From Pelomonas sp. SE-A7 (GTDB taxonomy: Bacteria; Pseudomonadota; Gammaproteobacteria; Burkholderiales; Burkholderiaceae_C): a DNA stretch of 64,000 nt. Both the position numbers and the translations under genes were made by a program. The DNA lies in assembly GCF_030345705.1 (NCBI RefSeq), contig NZ_JAUASW010000001.1, forward strand, positions 62,001 through 126,000, written 5' to 3'. Position 1 is the stretch's first letter, and the number at the start of each line of letters is the position of its first letter. Shown one piece after another: positions 41,603 to 49,388 of this stretch. The notes under the pieces are model-generated. The model did no database searches, was not told where the DNA came from, and worked only from the letters and a program-made list of their open reading frames with translations.

Positions 41603-43849
41603 TCAGCGCTTGCCCAGCGGACGGGCCAGCTCGCTGGCGGCGTCCAGCGCCGCCGACTCCGGATTGGCCTGGGCAATCCAGGGCGCCTTGCGCGGCAAGA
41701 CGGTCTGGGCCAACCAATGTTCCAACTCGTCGGGTGGCAGCGGCTTGCTGAACAGGAAGCCCTGCATCAGCGAGCAGCCCAGGCGGTGCAGCACTTCCAT
41801 CTGGCGCAGCGTCTCCACGCCCTCGGCGATCACGCGCAGGCCCAGCGAACGGGCCAGCGCGATGATGGCCGTGACCACGGCCGAGCTTTGCGGCGTGATG
41901 CCCAGGTCGCGCACGAAGCTGCGGTCGATCTTGACCTCGGAGATCGGCAGCGTGGTCAGGTAGGCCAGCGAGGAATAGCCGGTGCCGAAGTCGTCGATGG
42001 AGATCTCGACGCCGACCTCGTTGAGCCGGTGCAGCGAGGGAATCACGTTCTGCAGGTCCTTCATCAGGCCCGTCTCGGTGATCTCCAGCTGGATGGCACG
42101 GTGCGGCACGCCATAGGCGCTGACGCATTGGTGGATGTGCTCGACCAGGTCGGAGCGCTCGAACAGCCGGTTCGGCAGGTTGACCGCGATGGAATCGGCA
42201 AAGCCGAAGTTCAGCTGCCAGACCTTGGCCTGGCGGGCCGCCTCGCGCAGCGCCCATTCGGACAGCGGCACGATCAGGCCGCTTTCCTCGGCCAGCGGGA
42301 TGAAGTCGCCCGGCGGCACCAGCTTGTCGCCGCGCTTCCAGCGCATCAGGGCCTCGGCGCCCACCATGCGGGCCGAGCGCACGTCGACCTTGGGCTGGTA
42401 GTGCAGCACGATCTCGTCGCGCTCTATGGCCTTGTGCAGGGCCGACTCCAGCTCCAGCTTCTCGCGGCCGCGGCCGGCCAGCTGCGGTGTGTAGAGGGCC
42501 GAGGCGTTGCGGCCCTGGTTCTTGACCGCATACATGGCCACGTCGGAATTGCGCAGCAGGTCGGCCATGCTCATGCCGTCACGGGGATACAGCGCAATGC
42601 CCACGCTGGCGGTGACGAAGCATTCCTGGCCGGCGATGAAGAACGGCTCGCGCATGGACTCGAGCACCCGGTCGGCCACGCGCTCGGCGTCGCGTTCGTC
42701 GGTGATCTCGGGCAAGAGGGCCACGAATTCGTCGCCGCCCAGGCGGCCCACGGCCTCCAGCGAGCGGTGCGAGCGCGAGCCCACGGCCTCCAGCATGCCT
42801 TCCATGACCTGGTCGGAATGGCGCACGCAGCGGCGCAGCCGCCGGCCCACTTCCATCAAGAGCTCGTCGCCGGCCGCGTGGCCCAGCGTGTCGTTGATGA
42901 TCTTGAAGCGGTCCAGGTCGATCAGCAGCAGGCCGACCTCATGGCCGCTGCGGCGCGCCTGGTCGATGGCGCGTTCGGCGCGCCAGATCAGCTGGTGGCG
43001 GTTGGGCAGGCCGGTGAGGGCGTCGAAATTGGCCAGCTGGCGGATCTTGTCCTCGGCCATGCGGCGGTCGGTCACATCCTGCAGCACGCCGGTGTAGCCG
43101 CTGGCGTTGCCGTGCTCGTTGAACTCGGGCTCGGCCTCGATGTGGATCACGCGCTGGCGGCCGTCCAGCAGGGTCACCGGCAGGTCGGTCACCAGCACCG
43201 AATTGTGGGCCAGCACGTCGCGCAGCAGCCGCAGGAACTGGGCCCGTTCGTCGGTCGGCACCATGCGCATGGCGCCGATGAAGTCCAGGCTCTCGACAGG
43301 ACTCTTGCCGAACACCCGCAGTGCCTCGACCGCCGGCACGAAGCCGCCGGAGTCGCGGTGCCATTCGAAGCTGCCCATGCGGGCCAGGTCCTGGGCGCGG
43401 GCCAATCGAGCCTTGCTGCGCTCCAGTTCGATGCGGGTGCGCGAGCTGCGCAACAGATACCGAAGCCGGCCGGCCAGCAGGCTCCATTGGTTGGACTTGA
43501 CGAAGAAGTCGGTGGCGCCGACCTGGTAGGCCCGGTTGATCGAGGCCTCGTCGTCCAGGCCGGTCAGCATCAGCACCGGGATCGATTCGAAGCCGGGCAG
43601 CTCGCGCAGCCGCACGCAGGTCTCGAAGCCGTCCAGCTCGGGCATCAGCGCGTCCAGCACGATCACGTCCGGGCACCATTCGGCAATCATGCGCAGGGCC
43701 TGCTCGCCGCTGCTGGCTTCGGTGATGTCGAAGCCGCGCTCGCGCAGCGCGATCGCCGTCAACAGCAGGTTGACCTCGTCGTCGTCGACCAGCAGCACGC
43801 GCGGCTGCTCGGGCAGGTCATCGTCGAGCTGGGAGCCCAGTGCAGTCAT
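41603..43849 (-). CDS. Response regulator with PAS, GGDEF and EAL domains
   Basis: 748 residues: receiver domain 17-135 (VLLVDDDEVN, phospho-Asp in VIVLDALMPELDGF, Lys in DFFVKSN), PAS about 150-275, GGDEF about 285-475, EAL about 490-735. The GGDEF signature is intact, but about 18 extra residues lie between the RHSD site and GGDEF. The EAL domain has GAEALMRWK and DDFGTGYSSLAYL, so phosphodiesterase activity is likely. Which activity dominates cannot be told. It overlaps the hybrid kinase gene by four bases, and is probably its output partner. Confidence 0.93.
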   Translation of the reverse strand: MTALGSQLDDDLPEQPRVLLVDDDEVNLLLTAIALRERGFDITEASSGEQALRMIAEWCPDVIVLDALMPELDGFETCVRLRELPGFESIPVLMLTGLDDEASINRAYQVGATDFFVKSNQWSLLAGRLRYLLRSSRTRIELERSKARLARAQDLARMGSFEWHRDSGGFVPAVEALRVFGKSPVESLDFIGAMRMVPTDERAQFLRLLRDVLAHNSVLVTDLPVTLLDGRQRVIHIEAEPEFNEHGNASGYTGVLQDVTDRRMAEDKIRQLANFDALTGLPNRHQLIWRAERAIDQARRSGHEVGLLLIDLDRFKIINDTLGHAAGDELLMEVGRRLRRCVRHSDQVMEGMLEAVGSRSHRSLEAVGRLGGDEFVALLPEITDERDAERVADRVLESMREPFFIAGQECFVTASVGIALYPRDGMSMADLLRNSDVAMYAVKNQGRNASALYTPQLAGRGREKLELESALHKAIERDEIVLHYQPKVDVRSARMVGAEALMRWKRGDKLVPPGDFIPLAEESGLIVPLSEWALREAARQAKVWQLNFGFADSIAVNLPNRLFERSDLVEHIHQCVSAYGVPHRAIQLEITETGLMKDLQNVIPSLHRLNEVGVEISIDDFGTGYSSLAYLTTLPISEVKIDRSFVRDLGITPQSSAVVTAIIALARSLGLRVIAEGVETLRQMEVLHRLGCSLMQGFLFSKPLPPDELEHWLAQTVLPRKAPWIAQANPESAALDAASELARPLGKR
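42746..42794 (-). repeat. Short direct repeat inside the GGDEF/EAL gene
   Basis: CTGGAGGCCGTGGGC occurs twice, separated by 18 bases, encoding LEAVG twice. It marks the insertion between the inhibitory RxxD site and the GGDEF motif. Confidence 0.7.
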
Positions 43850-46248
43850 GAAGCGGTTGTCAGCAGTTGGTTCAGTGCGGCACGCACGCCCTCGATCTCG
43901 GCGAGCATGTCGTCCAGCTGGGCCTCCAGGCCCTCGGTCTGGCCGTTGCGGGCCAGCGCCTCTATTTCAGCACAGCGTTGGGCCAGTGCCAGCGCGCCCA
44001 AGCTGGCAGACGAACTTTTCAGCGTATGGGCCACATGGCGGATGCCGCCCAGGTCCAGTCCGGCCGCCCGCGCCTGGGCCAGATCGGGCAGCAGCCGGTC
44101 CAGCGACTTCATGTAGGCCTGGATGATGCGGTTCAGCAACTGGTTGCCGCCGGTGGGGTCCAGCTCACGCAGCTTGGCCAGGGCCAGGGCGTCGAGTTGG
44201 GTGGTGCCGCTGGCCGGCGGGGACGGGGGAGAAGACTCCATAAGGGCAGGCTCCGGTGAGGCGTCCGCTCTGCTCACCGGCAGGCGGCGTTTGAGCATGT
44301 CGATCAACTGGTTGCGACGCAGCGGCTTGGACAGGTAGTCGTCGAAGCCATGTTGCAGCAGACGGCGCTCGTCGCCATCCAGCGCATTGGCGGTGACCGC
44401 CACGACCGGCGTGCCTGGCGGTGTGCGAAAGGCGAAGCGCGTGCCCGGCCCTTGGCGGAACAGGCTCAGCGCCTCCATGCCGTCCATGCCGGGCATGTGG
44501 ATGTCCATCAGCACCAGGTCGTAGCGCTTCTCGCACAGCGCCTGCAGGCCCTGCAGTGCGTCGCTGCGCACCTCGACCTGGTAGCCCAGCTGGGCGAGCA
44601 TCTCGCGCAGCACCTCCTGGTTGACCGCGTTGTCCTCGACGACCAGGATGGCATGGGCCGGTGCCGGAGACTCGGCCACTTCGGCCGGCGCGGCGGCCGG
44701 GTCGTCACTGCTTTCCAGCGGCAGGCTGAAGAAGAAGCGCGAACCCTGGCCGGGCTGGCTTTCGGCGCCGATCTCGCCGCCCATCAACTCGACCAGCTGG
44801 CGCGCCGTGGCCAGGCCCATGCCGGCACCGCCATGGGCGCGCGACAGGCTGCTGTCGCCGGGGCTGAAGGCCTTGAACAAGCGTGACAGCCGCTCCGGCT
44901 CAATGCCTTCGCCACTGTCGACCACCTCGAACAGCAGGCGCTGGGCCGTGCCGGCCTGCAGGCCGATGTTGAGGGCCACGCGGCCCTCGCGGGTGAACTT
45001 GATGGCGTTGTCCAGCAGCAGCTGCAGCACCTGCTGAAGCCGGGCCGAATCACCCTGGATGCGCTGCGGTAGCAGGGCGCTGAGCCGCAGTTCCAGCTGC
45101 AGGCCCTTGCCTTCGGCGCGCGGCGCCAGGGCCTGCTGCAAGCGCTCGGCCAGCCTGGACAGCTCGAAGTCCTGCCGGTCGAGCTTCATCTGACCGGAGG
45201 AGGCGCGGGCGAAGTCCAGCACGTTGTCGAGCAAGCGGTTCAAGGTCTCGGCGCTGCGGTAGGAGGTCTCGGCATAGTGCCGCTGCACCGAGTCCAGCCG
45301 CGTGCCCAGCAGCAGCTCGGTCATGCCCAGCATGCCGTTCATGGGCGTGCGCAGTTCGTGGCTCATGGTGGCCATGAACTCGCTCTTGGCCCGGCTGGCG
45401 GCCTCGGCCACATCCCGCGCCCGCTGCAACTCGCGGTGCCTCTCGTGTTCTTCGGTGATGTCGGCCAGGATGGCGTAGACCAGCGATTCGGCCTGGCCAT
45501 GGGCCTGCAGCCGGGTGCGCAGCCTGAGCCAGCGCTGGCCCTTGGTCGGGTGCTGGACCCGCAATACCATGTCGCCGGGCTCGCCCTGGGCCTGGGCCAG
45601 CAGGCGGCGGTCGTAGAGCGCCCGATCGTCGGGATGTATGCGCTCGCGCAACAGCTGGGGCCCCTGGCGCAGGTCCATGCTGTTCAGGCCCAGCATGTCG
45701 AGCAGCAGCGGCGAAGCGAAATGCAGGCGGTCCCATTCCGGCGTGGTGACGAACAGGCATTCGCGCACCGCGTCGGTGACCTCGCGGAAGCGGGTGTCGC
45801 TCTCGCGCAGTGCCCGTTCCAGCTGGCGCTTGGAGCCCAGGTCGGCCAGGCTCAGCATGCCCACCGGCCGACGCAGGCCGCTCCAGGCCAGCACGCTGCG
45901 CTGCACCTGAACGCTGAGATGGCCGCCGATGCTCAGTTCCTCGCGGGCGCCGCGGCGGCCCTGGGCCAGGGCCAGCCAGCGGGCCGGCTCGCACAGGGCA
46001 GCCAGTGCCGGGTCGAGGACGGCCTGCACCGTCTGGCCCAGCGCCTGCTGACGGCGCAGGCCCAGCAGGCGCTCGGCTTCGCGATTGAGATGCAGCAGCC
46101 GCGCCTGCTGGGTATCGATCAGCAGCACGCCCAGCGGCAACTGGTCAGCCAGCAATTGCAGGTCCGCCAGTCCCAGGCTGGCGGGCAATTGCGGCAGGGC
46201 TTCGGCCGGCTCGGGAGCAAGCGGCCGCTGCGGATCGGGCGCGGTCAT
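43846..46248 (-). CDS. Hybrid sensor histidine kinase (PAS-PAS-HisKA-HATPase-REC-Hpt)
   Basis: 800 residues, no membrane segment. Two PAS-like domains occupy about 20-285, then HisKA with the phospho-His in SHELRTPMNGML (His-297), HATPase_c (ATP lid VDSGEGIEPERLSRLFKAF, in parts), a receiver domain with Asp-582 (LVLMDIHMPGMDG), and an Hpt domain with His-741 (VAHTLKSSSASLG). Phosphate probably passes His-Asp-His to the receiver of the next gene, which overlaps it. The input signal is not readable from the sequence. Confidence 0.92.
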   Translation of the reverse strand: MTAPDPQRPLAPEPAEALPQLPASLGLADLQLLADQLPLGVLLIDTQQARLLHLNREAERLLGLRRQQALGQTVQAVLDPALAALCEPARWLALAQGRRGAREELSIGGHLSVQVQRSVLAWSGLRRPVGMLSLADLGSKRQLERALRESDTRFREVTDAVRECLFVTTPEWDRLHFASPLLLDMLGLNSMDLRQGPQLLRERIHPDDRALYDRRLLAQAQGEPGDMVLRVQHPTKGQRWLRLRTRLQAHGQAESLVYAILADITEEHERHRELQRARDVAEAASRAKSEFMATMSHELRTPMNGMLGMTELLLGTRLDSVQRHYAETSYRSAETLNRLLDNVLDFARASSGQMKLDRQDFELSRLAERLQQALAPRAEGKGLQLELRLSALLPQRIQGDSARLQQVLQLLLDNAIKFTREGRVALNIGLQAGTAQRLLFEVVDSGEGIEPERLSRLFKAFSPGDSSLSRAHGGAGMGLATARQLVELMGGEIGAESQPGQGSRFFFSLPLESSDDPAAAPAEVAESPAPAHAILVVEDNAVNQEVLREMLAQLGYQVEVRSDALQGLQALCEKRYDLVLMDIHMPGMDGMEALSLFRQGPGTRFAFRTPPGTPVVAVTANALDGDERRLLQHGFDDYLSKPLRRNQLIDMLKRRLPVSRADASPEPALMESSPPSPPASGTTQLDALALAKLRELDPTGGNQLLNRIIQAYMKSLDRLLPDLAQARAAGLDLGGIRHVAHTLKSSSASLGALALAQRCAEIEALARNGQTEGLEAQLDDMLAEIEGVRAALNQLLTTAS

Positions 46249-46337
46249 GGACGGGAGCTTGGTACTTCGATCCGGCCGAGTCTAGCGGGGGCAACGCTGA
46301 TCGGGTTATCGACAGGGCGCTACATACAATCGTTGAG

Positions 46338-46940
46338 ATGACGAACAACAGTCTCAGCGAAGCCGGCGCCTCGTCGCGTCGTCCACCCTGGTGGGCCCTG
46401 GGCTTGCTGCTGGCGCTGGCCGTCGTGGCAGCGCTGCTGTGGCTGGTGCTGTCCGAGCCGCAGCAAGGCCATGTGCTGCTCACGCTCCTGCTGAGCACGG
46501 TGCTGGTCGTGGTGATGACGGCCGTGGGCTGGCACGTGGGCGTGCGCCTGACGCGCCAGCGCTATGGCGAGGCCCTGCGCGAGGCTCGCCTCCATGCCCA
46601 GGCCCTGGCCCATCTGCAGCCGGACTGGCTGTGGCAGACCGATGCCGGCCATCACCTGGTGCGCTGGCAGGCGCCGCTGGGGGCGCCGTCGTCGTCCTGG
46701 GTGGGCGGTGCCGCGACCCAGGCATTGTGGGAAAGGTTCGAGCTGGTGGACGGCGGCGAGGCCCGGCTGCGCCAGCGCCTTGATGAGCAGGCGCCGCTGG
46801 GCGAGCTGCTGGTGCAGGGGCGGGTGGACGCCGGGCCGGCCGTCCAGTTCTCGGGCCGCTGGCTGCTGCGGGCCCAGGTCTGCCTCGATGCCCAGGGACG
46901 CTTCAGCGGCTACCTGGGCACGGCCCGGGCGCTGCGCTGA
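46338..46940 (+). CDS. Small membrane protein with PAS-like C-terminal region
   Basis: 200 residues. Two membrane helices (WWALGLLLALAVVAALLWLVL at 18-38; HVLLTLLLSTVLVVVMTAVGWHVGV at 45-69, in parts), then a coiled stretch (REARLHAQALAHL) and a PAS-like segment beginning QPDWLWQTDAGHHLVRWQ. The protein stops where an output domain would normally follow. It is divergent from the hybrid kinase, 89 bases away, and converges on the HDOD gene. I do not recognise a specific family; it looks like the input half of a sensor kinase or cyclase. Confidence 0.7.
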   Translation: MTNNSLSEAGASSRRPPWWALGLLLALAVVAALLWLVLSEPQQGHVLLTLLLSTVLVVVMTAVGWHVGVRLTRQRYGEALREARLHAQALAHLQPDWLWQTDAGHHLVRWQAPLGAPSSSWVGGAATQALWERFELVDGGEARLRQRLDEQAPLGELLVQGRVDAGPAVQFSGRWLLRAQVCLDAQGRFSGYLGTARALR

Positions 46941-46952
46941 AGCTTCAACAGC

Positions 46953-48158
46953 TCACTCGAGCTGCGCGGCCTTGGCCAGCGCGCGCATCACGCAGTCGTT
47001 GATTTCCTGCGCGCCCAGCATCAGCTGGTCGGCGGCGCTGCGGTAGTCGAAGGCCGACTCGTGCTCGATGGCGCGTACCAGCTCCAGGTAGGGCTGGTAG
47101 GGGCCGCTTTCGTCCACCAGGGCCTGGCGCACACGCTCCGGCATGGGGATGGATTCCAGCAGCTTTGAGAAGGGCTGCTTCAGCATGTGGTCCAGCAGCG
47201 AGAACAGGCCACAGATGAACATCTCGTCGCGCATCTCCGACTCGCTCATGCCCTTGGCCAGCTCTTCCATCAGCAGGCCGCGGCGCAGGGCGCCGAACAT
47301 GATGGGACGCATGCTGTGGTCCTTGCTGGCCGTGGCCAGCAGCAGGGCCAGCCAGCGCTTCAGCCGGGCATAGCCCAGCAGCATGATGGCGTGCTTGAAG
47401 GAGCTGACCTCGACCGGCAGGCCGAAAGCGGCGGAGTTCATGTAGCGCAGCAGCTTGAAGGCAAGGGTGGGGTCGCGTTGCAAGGTGCGTTCGATCTTGT
47501 CGCTGTCCTCACCCTGGTCGACCTGGGCCATCAGCTGGACGATGACCTGCAGGTCGCTCTGCATCTCGACCTTGGCCGGTGCGCCGGCCGGCGCCTCGTA
47601 GCTGCCCTGCATGGGCCAGCCCATCACGGCTGTGGCATTGCGCTTGAAGGCTTCCTCGATGTCGGACGAGCTGCGCACGCCGGACACCAGCTTGGGACAG
47701 CCCGGCCAGGGCGGGTTGCCGTCGCCGCCGCGCTCTTCGTCGAGGTCCAGCAGCGAGTGGCCGAAGCAGGGCTGCAGCTCGGCGGCCACGGCCTGCAGCG
47801 GACGTCCCTTGAGCACCAGCTTGCCGCCGCGCTGGCGCACGCCGGCCAGCGATTCGGCCTGGGCCGAGTCCGTGGCCATGAAGGCCGGCAGCTCGATCAG
47901 CAGGTTTTTGGGGGCAGGGGTCTTGAGCAGGTCGGCCAGCAGGCTTTCGCTGACCGCGTTCAGCACCACGGTCTTGCCGCCCTCGGGCCAGGCCGCGGCC
48001 AGCGCCGCGATCAGCTCGGCGGCGTCCAGGCGCAGGTCCGGGCGCAATGGAAAAACCGTCAGCCGGGTCGCGGTGACCTGATGCTGACGGTCGATCATCG
48101 GGGCGTATCCCAGGGCCACCGAGCCCCAGATCGCGAAACTGCTGCTGCTACTGCTCAT
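46953..48158 (-). CDS. EAL-like/HDOD domain signalling protein
   Basis: 401 residues. The N-terminal half resembles a degenerate EAL fold without the EAL motif (VLNAVSESLL, LLIELPAF, GGKLVLKGRP). The C-terminal half, about 190-390, is an HDOD domain (QVIVQLMAQVDQ, LQRDPTLAFKLLRYMNSAAFGL, SFKHAIMLLGYARLKRWLALLL, in parts). Combinations like this (YuxH type) act in c-di-GMP or motility regulation without known catalysis. It lies six bases after flgL, so it may belong to the flg transcript. Confidence 0.87.
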   Translation of the reverse strand: MSSSSSSFAIWGSVALGYAPMIDRQHQVTATRLTVFPLRPDLRLDAAELIAALAAAWPEGGKTVVLNAVSESLLADLLKTPAPKNLLIELPAFMATDSAQAESLAGVRQRGGKLVLKGRPLQAVAAELQPCFGHSLLDLDEERGGDGNPPWPGCPKLVSGVRSSSDIEEAFKRNATAVMGWPMQGSYEAPAGAPAKVEMQSDLQVIVQLMAQVDQGEDSDKIERTLQRDPTLAFKLLRYMNSAAFGLPVEVSSFKHAIMLLGYARLKRWLALLLATASKDHSMRPIMFGALRRGLLMEELAKGMSESEMRDEMFICGLFSLLDHMLKQPFSKLLESIPMPERVRQALVDESGPYQPYLELVRAIEHESAFDYRSAADQLMLGAQEINDCVMRALAKAAQLE

Positions 48159-48164
48159 CCAAAC

Positions 48165-49376
48165 CTAGGAGTTGATGTACTGGAACAGGTTCATGCGCTG
48201 CACCATCGCATACGTCTTCAGCGCTGCATCGTAGCCGCTCTGCTGGTTCTGGAAATCCGAGATGCCCTCGATCATGTCCAGGTCCTCGGCCGACGAACGT
48301 TCAGACTGGTTGTACTGCTTCAGCGCCGCCATGCGACCTTCGGTGCCGTCCAGATTATTCAACTGTTCGCCGACCTGGCTGCGGACATTTTGCATATTGC
48401 TGATCAGCGAGTCGAGGTCGCGCAGCCGGCCGGAGTTGCTTTGTGCGATCTCCACATTGGTGCGCGAGCCGGTGTAGAGCTCGCTGATCGCCCGGTCCAG
48501 CACGTCGAACAGCTTCAGGTCGCTGGTCGAGGGCTTGATGGAGAACTGGTCGCCATCGACCACCCGGCCCGACAGCGAGACCGCAATGCCCTCGAAGCTG
48601 ATGCCGCCGCCGTTCAGGTAGGAGCCGGTGGCCACCGAGCCGCCGGTGGTCACGTCGATCACGTCGTAGGTGGCGCTGGGGTCGTCGCCGGTGATCTGTA
48701 TGCGGTATTCGTGGCCGGTCAGCAGCGTGGCGTCGGTGACGCGGCCGGAGTCCACCCAGGCCTTGGGCGAGGCGCCGGTGTTGACGTTGTCCATCGGCTC
48801 GGTCACGAAGGTGCCGTTGCCGGTGCGGGCCTGCTCCCAGGTCCGGCGGCCGTCAACGGTCAGCGGGAAGTTGTCGAAGTTGCCGGTCTGCACCGAGCCC
48901 GGCGTGCCGTTGAAGCGCACGCCGCCGGCCTGGTCGACGAAGGGCGGGTTGGCCGAACCCTGGCCCGAGAACAGGAAGCCGCCGCTGCCGTCCGGTCGGT
49001 TGGCGATGCCCAGCAGCTGGCTGCGCAGGCCCTTGAGCTTGTTGGCCAGGCCCTGGCGCTCGGCATCGGTATAGCTGAAGTTGCCGGCCGACAGCATGGT
49101 CTCCCGGGCCTGCTGCAGCAGTTCGGTGGCATCGCCCAGGGCGGCTTCGCTCAGGGTCATGCCGTTGCGGCTGGCTTCCAGGGCGCGCTGGTTGGCATCG
49201 ACCCGGCCGATGGCGGCCATGGCCCGCTCGGCGCGCGCGGCACCGGTGGGGTCGTCGCTGGCCAGCAGCACGCGCTTGCCCGAGGTCAGCCTTTCCTGGG
49301 CCGACTGCATGTTCTCCTGCCGCTTCTGCAGGTTGGCAATGCTGGCATCGAACATGTTCAGGGTGGCGATTCTCAT
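48165..49376 (-). CDS. flgL: Hook-filament junction protein FlgL
   Basis: 403 residues. The N-terminus (MRIATLNMFDASIANLQKRQENMQSAQERLTSGKRV, in parts) and C-terminal helix (NQQSGYDAALKTYAMVQRMNLFQYIN, in parts) match the HAP3 family, related to flagellin. It sits between FlgK and the first flagellin layer. It follows flgK by 12 bases on the same strand and is exported after the hook is complete. Confidence 0.95.
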   Translation of the reverse strand: MRIATLNMFDASIANLQKRQENMQSAQERLTSGKRVLLASDDPTGAARAERAMAAIGRVDANQRALEASRNGMTLSEAALGDATELLQQARETMLSAGNFSYTDAERQGLANKLKGLRSQLLGIANRPDGSGGFLFSGQGSANPPFVDQAGGVRFNGTPGSVQTGNFDNFPLTVDGRRTWEQARTGNGTFVTEPMDNVNTGASPKAWVDSGRVTDATLLTGHEYRIQITGDDPSATYDVIDVTTGGSVATGSYLNGGGISFEGIAVSLSGRVVDGDQFSIKPSTSDLKLFDVLDRAISELYTGSRTNVEIAQSNSGRLRDLDSLISNMQNVRSQVGEQLNNLDGTEGRMAALKQYNQSERSSAEDLDMIEGISDFQNQQSGYDAALKTYAMVQRMNLFQYINS

Positions 49377-49388
49377 GTTCTAGCTCCT

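Noticed and set aside
39821..44116. Very long plus-strand open frame (about 1430 codons) opposite the GGDEF and kinase genes
   Set aside because: It is antisense to three well-supported genes, is Gln/His/Gly/Leu-rich with no family pattern, and arises from GC-biased codon positions.
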